A DNA stretch of 64,000 nucleotides from Streptomyces sp. LaPpAH-108 (GCF_000373625.1 NZ_KB891993.1:868001-932000), one strand, 5' to 3'; numbered from the stretch's first letter, positions 44,350 through 52,994 are shown. A program made the numbers and translations. The notes: generated from the letters alone by a model not told the origin.

Positions 44350-45190
44350 CCACCGAGAACGTCCGCATCCTGCCCTTCCAAGTCCGGCCCCGGGCGGGCG
44401 AAGGCATCCGGTCCTTCATCGTCCGCCTGGCCCACGCCAACCATCTCCCGCCCCGCTACCTGCGGACCTACCTCTGCGAACCGCCCGAGCACCTCGGTCT
44501 TCCCAGTTGGACCCGGCTGGCCGCCGCGACCGGCCGCGCCCCGGAGACGCTGGTGGCCACCCTGGAAACGAGGCGGTGCCTGGAGTGCGACGGGGAGATA
44601 CCGCCCTCCGACGTCATCGGCCGCCAGGCCCTGCGCTGTTCCCAAGCATGCCGCGAGAAGGCATACCGGAAACGGCTTCCTCGAGCCCGGTCCAGAAGGC
44701 CCCCTGCAGAGAGTGCGGCAAGAGCATGAAGGTCCAACCCGGACAGCGCTATCGCCTGTGTTCGTCCGCCTGCCGACGGGCCAACTACCTCAAGCACGAG
44801 GAGAAGTGGCTGGCCGAGGCAGACCCGGCCGATCCACCCGGACCACGCGTCTGCCCCGTCTGCGACGGCCCGATGTTCTCAGCAGCACGCCGGACACGCT
44901 CAGACCGATGCCGCCAACGAGCACGTCGCCAGCAGCTCAGGCAGCCTCCCCCGAGCCCACCTTCTCCACCGTCGGTGACATCGCCAGCACCACGGCCCGC
45001 ACCACCACCTCAGCCACTCGAACCAGCTCTCGCACCATTATCAAGACCCTGCGAGACCTGCGGAGGACCTCTACCACCCGGACGCTGCCAGCAACAACGC
45101 CGGACGTGTTCACAGCGCTGCCGCCAGAAGGCATACCGCCAGCGGAAGACCGCACTCGCGGCCGCCACCGAGACATCCACAGCAAGGTGA
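44346..45190 (+). pseudogene. Frameshifted TniQ-type protein with zinc-ribbon array
   Basis: ATG at 44346 opens a TniQ-like domain (RILPFQVRPRAGEGIRSFIVRLAHANHLPPRYLRTYL) and a first Cys module CLECDG...CSQACREKAYRKR; this frame ends at 44729. The downstream frame carries the remaining modules CRECGKSM...CSSACRRANY, CPVCDGPM, and CETCGG...CSQRCRQKAYRQRK to 45190. The switch lies between 44670 and 44700, so one indel splits the gene (or a rare programmed shift joins it). TniQ/TnsD directs target choice in Tn7-like elements. The Pro-rich linker between modules is unusual. Confidence 0.65.
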
Positions 45191-45268
45191 CCTGGGAGGC
45201 AGATCAGACGGAATCTAGCCACAGGTAAAGTCGATCCGCCACCGGGGTGCACAGCAGGGAGGGCCGCC

Positions 45269-45667
45269 ATGACCAATCGGAACAATGAGTCGGAATACGG
45301 ACCTCACAGTCCGGACTACGGCCTGTCTTACGAACCCGACCCATGGGCCGACCCCGAGCCCGTCTATGACCCGGACTCATGGGAGAGCGACTTCCGGGAG
45401 CAAGACCCGAACGAAGACCACGCTGAGGCCTGGTGGGAACAAGCCCTACGCGAGGGCCACATCACCAGAGAGCAGTTTGCGCGGCGCCGCGAGATCCACG
45501 TTCCCGACACGCCATTGCCTGAAGCACCAGGCCAAGGCCCGGTCATCAGGTCGGCAGTGGAGAAGCTGCGGGTCAAGCTGGCTGATCCCAACCTCAGTGC
45601 CGAAGAGCGAGCCGATGACGAGAGGACCCTGGCGACACTGGAACGCATGCTCAAAGAGGACGAATAG
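45269..45667 (+). CDS. Small acidic protein of mobile element
   Basis: A 132-residue very acidic hypothetical protein. The N-terminus is rich in Asp, Pro and Tyr (EYGPHSPDYGLSYEPDPWADPEPVYDPDSWESDF), the C-terminus is a predicted helix (VEKLRVKLADPNLSAEERADDERTLATLERMLKEDE). Strong AGGGAGGG before the ATG. It lies between tniQ and the right-end repeats, so it belongs to the element, perhaps as cargo. No family known. Confidence 0.6.
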   Translation: MTNRNNESEYGPHSPDYGLSYEPDPWADPEPVYDPDSWESDFREQDPNEDHAEAWWEQALREGHITREQFARRREIHVPDTPLPEAPGQGPVIRSAVEKLRVKLADPNLSAEERADDERTLATLERMLKEDE

Positions 45668-45694
45668 AGACCACGGAGCCTGCCCGCTCCAAAA

Positions 45695-45742
45695 GGTCAA
45701 ACTTCACTGACAACGGTCAAACTTCGTTATCACAGGACAAAC
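45695..45742 (+). repeat. Right-end repeats of Tn7-like element
   Basis: GGTCAAACTTC at 45695-45705 and 45715-45725, and a degenerate GGACAAACGCG at 45735-45745, start at exactly 20-bp intervals. Evenly phased inverted end repeats are the layout of TnsB-binding sites in Tn7-like ends. Confidence 0.7.
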
Positions 45743-45746
45743 GCGC

Positions 45747-46547
45747 TCAGTTCAGCAGGGCAGCCGTGAACGTCTCGCGGTTGGCCACCAGCCAGGTCTG
45801 CAGGCGGTCCCAGCGTTCCCATCCACCACGCTCGGCCAACGCCTGGAGATACAGGGGGTCTCCGTCGGCCACGCGGCGAGCGACGAAGCCCCGGCAGACC
45901 TCCGTGGCCTGCTCGACGACGCCGGGCAGCTCGGCGCGGTCCCCCGCCGAGAGGCCGTAGCCATCGGCGAGGACCCGCAGCCGTACGGCCGCGTCCAGCC
46001 CGTGGGGATAGAAGGCGGTCGCGGACCCGGGATCGAGCATGGGCACCCAGTAGCGGGCGGTCATGGCAACGTCCCAGAGGGCGCGGCCGGGGGCCGCCAG
46101 GTCGAAATCGATCAGGGCCACGGCACGACCGTCGCGGAAGACGACGTTCTCCGGGCACACGTCGTTGTGGCACACGATCGGTCCCCCCTCCGGGTCGGCG
46201 AGGTCCCCGGGCCACTCGGCACGGGTGTCGACCGCGACGGCCGCGCTGATCTCATGCAGTCGCCGCATCAGGCTCCCCACCGATGCGAGGGCGGAACGCG
46301 TCATCGCCCAGTCCGGGAACGGCGGCAGCGCCACATCGCCCGGCATGAAGGTCAGCCGCTCACGGCCGTCCGCGGTGAGACCGACAGGGACGGGCGCCGC
46401 GTCGAAACCGTGCTCCCTCAGTGCGAGGAGATGGGCGTGCAGGGCGCGCGCGTTGCGCGGTGCCGGGCGCTCCACCCACTCCCCCCGACGGAAGACCGCC
46501 CCCGCGTTCGCCATCCCGCCGGTCAGCGCCTCGCCCTCAGCCGTCAC
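45747..46547 (-). CDS. Aminoglycoside-phosphotransferase-fold kinase
   Basis: A 266-residue APH/choline-kinase-fold protein. Brenner-type catalytic loop IVCHNDVCPENVVF (H-x-D-x4-N) and metal motif LIDFDLAAPG are intact, so it should be an active small-molecule kinase. It does not closely resemble a known resistance enzyme; the substrate is unknown. The GTG overlaps the FGE-like gene stop by four bases. The C-terminal end lies 2 bp past the transposon end repeats. Confidence 0.85.
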   Translation of the reverse strand: MTAEGEALTGGMANAGAVFRRGEWVERPAPRNARALHAHLLALREHGFDAAPVPVGLTADGRERLTFMPGDVALPPFPDWAMTRSALASVGSLMRRLHEISAAVAVDTRAEWPGDLADPEGGPIVCHNDVCPENVVFRDGRAVALIDFDLAAPGRALWDVAMTARYWVPMLDPGSATAFYPHGLDAAVRLRVLADGYGLSAGDRAELPGVVEQATEVCRGFVARRVADGDPLYLQALAERGGWERWDRLQTWLVANRETFTAALLN

Positions 46548-47218
46548 GAGGTTCCCGCTCGGACGACGGAACGCGCGACGCGGAATCCCACGTCGTCGAC
46601 CTGGAATGCCGGGTGGCTGCGGCGCCGCGCGGAGGCCCGGCAGCTCCAGTGCTCATCGAACCAGCCACCGCCACGGAGCACCCGGTAGGCGCCGTAGACC
46701 TCGGCGTCGTAGACGTCCCAGCACCAGTCCCAGACGTTGCCGAGCATGTCGTGCAGCCCCCACGCGTTGGGGCGCTTGCCGCCGACCTCGTGAAGGCGCT
46801 CGTGCGAGTTGCCGCGGTACCAGCCGATCTCGTCGAGCTGCCCGTAGCGCGGCCCGGTCGTCCCGGCACGGCAGGCATGCTCCCACTCGGCCTCGGTCGG
46901 CAGTCGATACCCGTCGGCGGACGTGTCCCACTCGACATCCTCGGCATCTGCACCGCAGCGGTACGCGGGCGTGAGGCCGACGCGCCGGGACAGGGCGTTG
47001 CAGAACCGCACCGCGTCCCACCAGGAGACACACTCGACGGGCAACCGGTCCCCACGGGCGGTGCTCGGCCGCCGACCGGTGACCTCTGCGTACAACGCCT
47101 GGGTGACCGGGAATGCCGCGAGCTGGTAGGGCTCGACTTCCACCACCCAACTGCGCTGTGTCCGCCGGTCCGACAGCGTCACCTGCCCCGGCGGGACGGC
47201 GATCATCTCGTTCCCCAT
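46544..47218 (-). CDS. FGE-sulfatase/SUMF1-family protein
   Basis: A 224-residue formylglycine-generating-enzyme-fold protein. Core motifs: AAFPVTQALYAEVTG, LPVECVSWWDAVRFCNALS, YRLPTEAEWEHACRAG, NVWDWCWD and RVLRGGGWFDEHWSCRASARR. In true FGE the latter motif holds the copper cysteines; here only one cysteine follows RGGGW, so oxidase activity is uncertain. ATG at 47218 is used, preceded by GGAG 6 nt upstream, which lies within the first codons of the alternative ATG at 47230. Coupled to the APH-like gene; divergent from the kinase. Confidence 0.82.
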   Translation of the reverse strand: MGNEMIAVPPGQVTLSDRRTQRSWVVEVEPYQLAAFPVTQALYAEVTGRRPSTARGDRLPVECVSWWDAVRFCNALSRRVGLTPAYRCGADAEDVEWDTSADGYRLPTEAEWEHACRAGTTGPRYGQLDEIGWYRGNSHERLHEVGGKRPNAWGLHDMLGNVWDWCWDVYDAEVYGAYRVLRGGGWFDEHWSCRASARRRSHPAFQVDDVGFRVARSVVRAGTS

Positions 47219-47369
47219 CAGCAGCTCCATGAACAGAAGACCCTAACGAGAGCCGGCACCGACGAGACACGGATCACCGCCCTCCTCATGAGTAAGGTGG
47301 CGAACAGCTCCTGCCCGATCGTCCGTTGAAGCGGCGGTACGAGCGGCGGGTATCCGCCTGGAGGCACAG

Positions 47370-48467
47370 GTGAAGAGCCCTGACACATCCCGCCACGCTC
47401 GCCTGGCAGCCCACGGCGCCGTTTCCACCTCGCTGGCCCTCCACAGTGATCGCCAGCTGCGCGAACTCATGGACAGCGCCACACCGGTCGGTTCCGGCAT
47501 CGGCGGGGAAACGGTACGGCTGGAAGTCGGCGGAACCCCGGTCTTCGTCAAGCAGGTGCCCCTGACCGAGCTGGAGCGGCGGCCGGAGAACGTGCGCTCC
47601 ACGGCGAATCTGTTCGGGGTGCCCTCCTTCTGCCAGTACGGGATCGGCAGTATCGGCAGCCCGGGGTTCGGAGCCTGGCGGGAGCTGGCCGTGCACATCA
47701 TGACGACGGACTGGGTGATCGCGGGAGAGTACGAGGGGTTCCCGCTGATGTACCACTGGCGGGTGTTACCCGGGCCTGAACGGCCGCTCCCCCAGGAACT
47801 GGCCGATGTGGACCGGGCTGTCGCCTACTGGGGCGGCGATGCGGGCGTACGCCGCCGGATCGAGGCGCTTCAGCGGTCCACGGCGCGCCTCACGCTGTTC
47901 CTGGAGCACATCCCGCACAACCTGCACGACTGGCTGGGCGTCCAGATCGGGGCCGGTGACGAGGCTGCCCGGCGGGCCTGCGCCATGGTGGACGCCGAAT
48001 TGCGAGCCGGTACCTCGTTCATGAGCGCGCGCGGACTGCTGCACTTCGACGCCCACTTCGAGAACATCCTGACCGACGGCCGCCGCCTGTACTTCGCGGA
48101 CTACGGCCTCGCCCTCTCCTCCCGCTTCGACCTCTCCCGCGACGAGGCCGCCTTCCACGCCCGGCACCAGAGCCACGACCGCTGCTACACGGCCTCGTAC
48201 CTGGTGTACTGGCTGGTCAACGCCCTGTACGGCTACGGCTGGGACGACCGCCTCGCACTGGTGCGCGCGTGCGCCGAGGGCGAGCGCCCCACGGGAATCC
48301 CGGAGGCAGCCGCAGCCCTCATCACCCGCCACGCACCACTCGCCGCAGTGATGTGGGACTTCTTCCGCAAACTCCAGGAGGAGGACCGCGAGACGCCCTA
48401 CCCGCTGGAGGCGATCCGCCGGATCGGACAGCAGGACAGCCCACTCGAGGCGGCGACAGGGCCATAA
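47370..48467 (+). CDS. Protein-kinase-fold protein of accessory region
   Basis: A 365-residue kinase-fold protein. The catalytic loop is LLHFDAHFENILT (H-x-D-x4-N) and the metal motif is FADYGLAL (D in the DFG position). The N-terminal lobe has VGSGIGGETVRLEVGGTPVFVKQV with a probable ATP-site lysine. Family is the protein-kinase-like fold but the exact branch is unclear; substrate may be a protein or a small molecule. GGAGG precedes the GTG. Residue 133 is a TTA codon (47766-47768), so expression may depend on bldA. It is divergent from the FGE-like/APH-like operon. Confidence 0.75.
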   Translation: MKSPDTSRHARLAAHGAVSTSLALHSDRQLRELMDSATPVGSGIGGETVRLEVGGTPVFVKQVPLTELERRPENVRSTANLFGVPSFCQYGIGSIGSPGFGAWRELAVHIMTTDWVIAGEYEGFPLMYHWRVLPGPERPLPQELADVDRAVAYWGGDAGVRRRIEALQRSTARLTLFLEHIPHNLHDWLGVQIGAGDEAARRACAMVDAELRAGTSFMSARGLLHFDAHFENILTDGRRLYFADYGLALSSRFDLSRDEAAFHARHQSHDRCYTASYLVYWLVNALYGYGWDDRLALVRACAEGERPTGIPEAAAALITRHAPLAAVMWDFFRKLQEEDRETPYPLEAIRRIGQQDSPLEAATGP

Positions 48468-48504
48468 GACTGCCGCTGTCAGTGGCCCCGCATACGGTGC
48501 CCCC

Positions 48505-49080
48505 GTGAACGGATCGAACCCACCCGGCACGTTGCTGCCCCTCCTGGCCGCCGACAAGGAGGTCATCGCGTTCTTCGCCGAGGTCGCGGACCTGGACGCG
48601 ACGGACCCGGCCTCCCACGAACTGGAGGACGGCGTACGGCTCGCCTCCGGAGCCCGGCTGGAGCAGTTCGCGCGGGCGGGGTCGGGCGACGCGTACTGCT
48701 TCGTCGGCGAGGGCGGCGAGGAACGCCCCGTGGTGTACGTGAGCCTCGACGGCGAGGCCGGGCCGCTCGCGGTCGGCCTGCCGGAGCTGGTGCGGCTGTG
48801 TCTCGTGCCGCCGTGGTGGCGCGACGCCCCCGGCCGGACGCCCGCCCAACTCCGGGCGGTCGCCGACGAGTACCGGGCGGACCTACCCGACCTCGACCAC
48901 CGCCGCGACCACGCGACCCGGGCACTCGGCCTCGACCCGGCCGAACTGCCGTCGGAGGCAACGGCGTTGGACCGGCTCGTGAACCTCTCCCGTGGACCAA
49001 TGGCAGCGGCCTGTCGTGTCATCGGCCACGAGGGCGACCCACTCGACCCCCTCTTCGCCCCCGCGCTCTCCCCCGCCTGA
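48505..49080 (+). CDS. Hypothetical protein (SMI1/SUKH-like possible)
   Basis: A 191-residue protein of no certain family. The motifs GDAYCFVGEGGEERPVVYVSLDGEAGPLAVGLPELVRLCLVPPWW resemble the SUKH/SMI1 type of beta-rich domain found in immunity proteins, but the match is loose. TACGGT (48493-48498) is 6 nt before the GTG, so a leaderless start is likely. Follows the kinase by 37 bp on the same strand. Confidence 0.6.
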   Translation: MNGSNPPGTLLPLLAADKEVIAFFAEVADLDATDPASHELEDGVRLASGARLEQFARAGSGDAYCFVGEGGEERPVVYVSLDGEAGPLAVGLPELVRLCLVPPWWRDAPGRTPAQLRAVADEYRADLPDLDHRRDHATRALGLDPAELPSEATALDRLVNLSRGPMAAACRVIGHEGDPLDPLFAPALSPA

Positions 49081-49169
49081 GAGGACCCCGCCGCCGCGCG
49101 TCGCGACCGGGCCACCCCACCCCAACTGGCCTTGGACGCCCGGTCGTCCAGCGCTCTAGGGTCTGCGCC

Positions 49170-49982
49170 ATGCGCATTCGAATCGTGGACGCCTTCACCG
49201 ATCTGCCCTTCACCGGGAACCCCGCCGGGGTGGTCCTCCTGGACGACGTGTTTCCCGACGACGACTGGCTGCAGAACGTCGCCGCCGAGGTGAACCACCC
49301 CGAGACCGCGTTCGCCCACCGGCTGCCGGAGGGCGGTGAGGCGGACTGGGCGCTGCGGTGGTTCACTCCGCGCACCGAGGTCGCCATGTGCGGGCACGCC
49401 ACGCTGGCCACGGCCCACATCCTGTACACCACGGGCACGTTCGAGGGGCCGGTACGGTTCGCCACCCGCAGCGGGGTGCTCACGGCCACCCCCGGCGACG
49501 ACGGCTGGATCACCCTGGACTTCCCCACCTCCCCGCTCACCGAGGTGGCCGCCCCGGACGGCCTCACTCGCGCGCTCGGCGCGGACCCGGTGACCGTCTA
49601 CGACACCGGCGCCGAAGTGGGCGATCTGCTGGTCGAGTTGGCGGACGAGAAGGCCGTACTGGAGCTGTCCCCCGACCACAAGGAACTCGCCGACTGTTCC
49701 ACGCGCGGCGTGATCGTCACCGCCCGCGCCGAAAACCCCACCCTCGGCTGCGACTTCGTCTCCCGCTGCTTCTTCCCGAACGTCGGCATCGACGAGGACA
49801 GCGTCACCGGCAGCGCTCACACCGCCCTCGCCCCCTACTGGTCCGGCCGCCTCGGCCGCGACGACCTGACCGGCCTCCAGGCCTCCCGCCGCACCGGCTA
49901 CGTCCGCACCCGCCTGCGCGGCGACCGCACGCTGCTGATCGGCCGCGCGGTGACAGTGATCGAGGGGGAACTGCACGCGTAG
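49170..49982 (+). CDS. PhzF-family epimerase/isomerase
   Basis: A 270-residue PhzF/diaminopimelate-epimerase-fold protein. The catalytic glutamate E45 (NHPETAF) stands exactly as in PhzF, the second-site motif GHATLATAHIL and SVTGSAHTALAPYWSGRLG follow. PhzF isomerises a dihydroanthranilate in phenazine making; this relative is outside a phenazine cluster, so its substrate is unknown. A leaderless start is likely: TAGGGT lies 7 nt before the ATG and TTGGAC upstream. Confidence 0.88.
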   Translation: MRIRIVDAFTDLPFTGNPAGVVLLDDVFPDDDWLQNVAAEVNHPETAFAHRLPEGGEADWALRWFTPRTEVAMCGHATLATAHILYTTGTFEGPVRFATRSGVLTATPGDDGWITLDFPTSPLTEVAAPDGLTRALGADPVTVYDTGAEVGDLLVELADEKAVLELSPDHKELADCSTRGVIVTARAENPTLGCDFVSRCFFPNVGIDEDSVTGSAHTALAPYWSGRLGRDDLTGLQASRRTGYVRTRLRGDRTLLIGRAVTVIEGELHA

Positions 49983-50052
49983 GCACGTCCGTTGGGCATG
50001 CCCGCGCAACCGACGGCCTGAGCGGACGGCATCGGCTCAGGCCGCCGCCCGC

Positions 50053-50832
50053 TCAGGCCGTCGGCAGCCAGCCCACCTTGCCCGCGAGCAGGGCGTAGCC
50101 GACGAAGGCGCCGATGTCGAGCAGGGAGTGGGCGACGACCAGCGGGCCGACGCGGCCCCAACGGCGGTAGAGCCAGACGAAGACCACGCCCATGACCATG
50201 TTGCCGATGAAGCCGCCGATGCCCTGGTAGAGGTGGTACGAGCCGCGCAGGACCGCGCTGGCCACCAGGGCGGTACCCGGTGTCCAGCCCAACTGCCCCA
50301 GCCTGCGCAGCAGATAGCCGACCACGATCACCTCTTCGAGGACCGCGTTCTGCAGGGCGGACAGCACCAGCACGGGAAACTTCCACCACACGTCGGGCAA
50401 CGCCTCGGGCACCACGGTGAGGTTGAAGCCGAGGCCCCGTGCGGCGAGGTAGAACGCGATGCCGGTACTGCCGATCACCGCCGCGACCACCGCGCCCCGC
50501 GCCAGATCGGACCACGGCCTGCTGCGGTCGAACCCGATCACCCGCAGGCTCTTGCCCTCGCGCTGCAACAGATGCGCCACGAGCAGCACGGGAACCAGCG
50601 CGGACGCGATGCCGAACAGCTGCCAGGCGAGGTCCAGCCAGGGACGCCCCGGCGCGGCGGAGGCGTTGAGCGTGGCCGCCTGGTCCTTCAGACCCCCCGG
50701 CTCGGTCACCGACCCGACGAAACTGATGAGCGCGGACACCCCGCTCGCCCCGAGCGAGAGCGCCAGCACGAGCAGGGTCTCGTCCCGCAGCATCCGCCGC
50801 GGATTCCGCTCCCGGGGAAGGGACTCGGCCAC
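50053..50832 (-). CDS. CPBP-family (CAAX-type) membrane protease
   Basis: A 259-residue polytopic membrane protein of the CPBP/Abi family. Motif 1 reads AVLEEVIVVGYLLRRL, motif 2 SYHLYQGIGGFIGNMVMG with the metal histidine, and motif 3 AHSLLDIGAF. Motif 1 keeps the paired glutamates but has G-Y-L where an arginine often stands. CPBP proteins cleave prenylated or bacteriocin substrates, or act as immunity proteins. GTG at 50832 is used because GGAGG is 8 nt upstream; a GTG at 50847 is possible. Confidence 0.8.
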   Translation of the reverse strand: MAESLPRERNPRRMLRDETLLVLALSLGASGVSALISFVGSVTEPGGLKDQAATLNASAAPGRPWLDLAWQLFGIASALVPVLLVAHLLQREGKSLRVIGFDRSRPWSDLARGAVVAAVIGSTGIAFYLAARGLGFNLTVVPEALPDVWWKFPVLVLSALQNAVLEEVIVVGYLLRRLGQLGWTPGTALVASAVLRGSYHLYQGIGGFIGNMVMGVVFVWLYRRWGRVGPLVVAHSLLDIGAFVGYALLAGKVGWLPTA

Positions 50833-51476
50833 CGGTTCAGCCTCCACCTGCGCTCGACCTCAGACGACCCACCGGCCCCCTGCGCACCTACGTCCCGCAA
50901 GGATCGCAGAAGCGGGCAGCCGAGCCGCGCACAGGGTCACGTACGGCGTACCGCCCCGTGAGCCGGGCACGACCGACGTACGCCGGGGCGGGTCACCCCG
51001 GGGCCATAGCGCGGCCGATCCCCAACGCCCGCAGAGACGCCCCGGGGGCGTAGTCGGGCCCGACCGACCCCGCCGTCCCCGAGACACCCAGCGCTTCGGA
51101 CCTCCACCGCACACGTCGCTCCCGGGCACCGGCATGAGCCGCCCTGGCAGCCCAGCGCCACCCCCGTCGAGAACCCGAGCACAGCGGCCGTGACCGACTG
51201 GTCGCCCCGGACCACCGACACGGTCGGACTCCACCACCACAGACCTCAGCAGCACCCGGCACAGCCGACCTGGCCAGACCCCGCCCCGGCGCACCGGCGG
51301 GGCCGACCCGCCCGCCCCTCTCACCCGAGAAGCACCGGCACGGCCGGCCCCACCCCTCCCGCCACCTCAAAAGCACCCGACGCGGCAGACCCCACCGCCC
51401 CGGTCACCCCAGAAGCACCCCACACCTCAAGAACCACACCCCGCACAACCACCCCGCCAACCCCGCAGCGCGCCCC
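50833..51476. repeat. Gap with ~41-bp degenerate tandem repeat
   Basis: This 644-bp gap shows no convincing gene. From about 51211 to 51430 there are six imperfect units of 39-42 bp, each starting with (A/G)GCACC or ACCACC (51211, 51251, 51290, 51331, 51372, 51414) followed by a C/G-rich run with CGGC. Units have diverged. The rest of the gap is GC-rich and unpatterned. Confidence 0.6.
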
Positions 51477-52994
51477 TCACCCCAGCGCCACCGCCGACGG
51501 CACCCCCACCGGCCACGTGTGCACCGGCTCCCCCGCGTGCATCAGCTCGCCGTACCGACGTGTCGTAGCCGCCAGGGCCGCCTCTCGGTCCATACCCCGT
51601 TCCAGGGCGCGGTGGAAGGTGGCCGCCTGCCAGGAGGCTCCGTTGACGCGGCGGCGGCAGCGTTCCTCGATGACGCCGAGGTAGAAGTCGCGGTCGGCGG
51701 GTTCGATGCCCCAGGCGTCGAGGCCGGAGGAGGCCAGGGGGAGAAGTTCCTCGCGGACGAGCGTGACCGCGTCGATCTCGCCGACGCCGCCGTAGCGACC
51801 GCGCCGGGGCCAGACGAAGCGGGCGTCGATGCCGTACCGGCAGGCCGCGTCGAAGTTGGCCTCGGCGGCGGTGAAGGGGAGCCGGGTCCACACGGGGCGC
51901 GATTCCTCCGCGAGGGCGCGCACCAGGCCGTAGTAGAAGGCCGCGTTGGCGATCACGTCGGTGATGGTGGGCCCGGCGGGCAGCACCCGGTTCTCCACGC
52001 GCAGGTGCGGGACGCCGTCCGCGATGTCGTAGACGGGCCGGTTCCAGCGGTACACCGTGCCGTTGTGGAGGACGAGTTCGGCGAGCCGGGGGACACCGCC
52101 CGCGTCCAGCACCTCCAGCGGGTCCTCGTCGTCGCAGATCGGCAGCAGCGCCGGGAAGTAGCGCAGGTTCTCCTCGAACAGCTCGTACGCGGAGGACACC
52201 CACCGCTCGCCGAACCAGGTCCGCGGCCGTACCCCCTGCGCCTGCAGCTCGGGCGGACGCGTGTCGGTGGCCTGGAGGAACAGCGGCGGCCGGGACTCGC
52301 GCCACAGCTCGTGTCCGAAGAGGAAGGGCGAGTTGGCCCCGACCGCGATCTGGGCCGCGCTCGCGACCTGCGCCGCGTTCCACACGTCCGCGAACCGCCC
52401 CGGCGTGACCTGGAGATGCAGCTGTACGGAGGTGCACGCGGCCTCGGGCACGATGGACCGGGAGGTGCACCGCAGGTGCTCGACCCCGTCGATGTCGAGC
52501 CGGAAGTCCTCACCGCGCGCGGCCACGATCTGGTCGTTGAGGAGGGCGTACCGGTCCACCTCGGAGAGGTTCGAGGAGACCAGGTCGTCACGGCCGAGCG
52601 TGGGCAGGATGCCGATCATCAGGATCCCGGCGTCGACCTCACCGGCCTTGCGGTCGGCATAGGCGAGGGACGTGCGCAGTTCCTCCGCCAGCCCGTCGAA
52701 AACGCGCCCGCCCAGCCGGTGCGGTGCTATGTTCACCTCCAGATTGAACATGGCGAGTTCGGTCTGGAAATCCCGGCTGGCGATCCGCTCCAGAACCTGA
52801 CCGTTCAACATTCTCGGCAGGCCGTCGGCCCCGGCGAGATTCAATTCGATCTCCAGCCCCATGAGGTTCTTGGGCCGGTCGAAACGCCTCTCTGCCAGCA
52901 GCCGCTCCAGTCCCGCCAGGCACTTCTGGAGCTTTTCGCGGTAGCGCCCGCGATCGGACAGGTCGAACGACCCTGCCACGACCTTCTCCCCCAT
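51477..52994 (-). CDS. GCS2-family glutamate-cysteine-ligase-type protein
   Basis: A 505-residue ATP-grasp-like carboxylate-amine ligase of the GCS2 family (NLMGLEIELNL, TELAMFNLEVNIAPH, CTSVQLHLQVTPGRFADVWNAAQVASAAQIAVGANSPFLFG). True GCS2 enzymes form gamma-glutamylcysteine; actinobacteria use mycothiol instead, so the product may be another gamma-glutamyl or amide bond. GGAGGG precedes the ATG. It is longer than the ergothioneine enzyme EgtA. Monocistronic. Confidence 0.85.
   Translation of the reverse strand: MGEKVVAGSFDLSDRGRYREKLQKCLAGLERLLAERRFDRPKNLMGLEIELNLAGADGLPRMLNGQVLERIASRDFQTELAMFNLEVNIAPHRLGGRVFDGLAEELRTSLAYADRKAGEVDAGILMIGILPTLGRDDLVSSNLSEVDRYALLNDQIVAARGEDFRLDIDGVEHLRCTSRSIVPEAACTSVQLHLQVTPGRFADVWNAAQVASAAQIAVGANSPFLFGHELWRESRPPLFLQATDTRPPELQAQGVRPRTWFGERWVSSAYELFEENLRYFPALLPICDDEDPLEVLDAGGVPRLAELVLHNGTVYRWNRPVYDIADGVPHLRVENRVLPAGPTITDVIANAAFYYGLVRALAEESRPVWTRLPFTAAEANFDAACRYGIDARFVWPRRGRYGGVGEIDAVTLVREELLPLASSGLDAWGIEPADRDFYLGVIEERCRRRVNGASWQAATFHRALERGMDREAALAATTRRYGELMHAGEPVHTWPVGVPSAVALG

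Larger units (their letters stand above)
42640..45742 (+). mobile_element. Decayed Tn7-like transposon
   Basis: A module of TnsA-like nuclease, a TnsB/TnsC deletion fusion, TniQ and a small acidic protein, with phased TnsB-type repeats at the right end (45695-45742). No matching repeats or terminal dyad are found near 42560-42670, so the left end has been lost or trimmed beside the PadR gene. The left boundary is approximate. Gene order tnsA-(tnsB,tnsC)-tniQ and ATGA coupling are as in intact elements. It should be immobile. Confidence 0.75.

Noticed and set aside
47766..50009. A 747-codon bottom-strand frame
   Set aside because: It opposes the kinase, hypothetical and PhzF genes; composition is a G/C-skew artefact.
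50860..51324. Small frames in the gap before the GCS2 gene
   Set aside because: No homology-like pattern, no ribosome-binding sites, and they run through the degenerate 41-bp repeats.
51211..51430. CRISPR array
   Set aside because: The periodic units are degenerate throughout, without constant repeats and variable spacers, and no cas gene is present.
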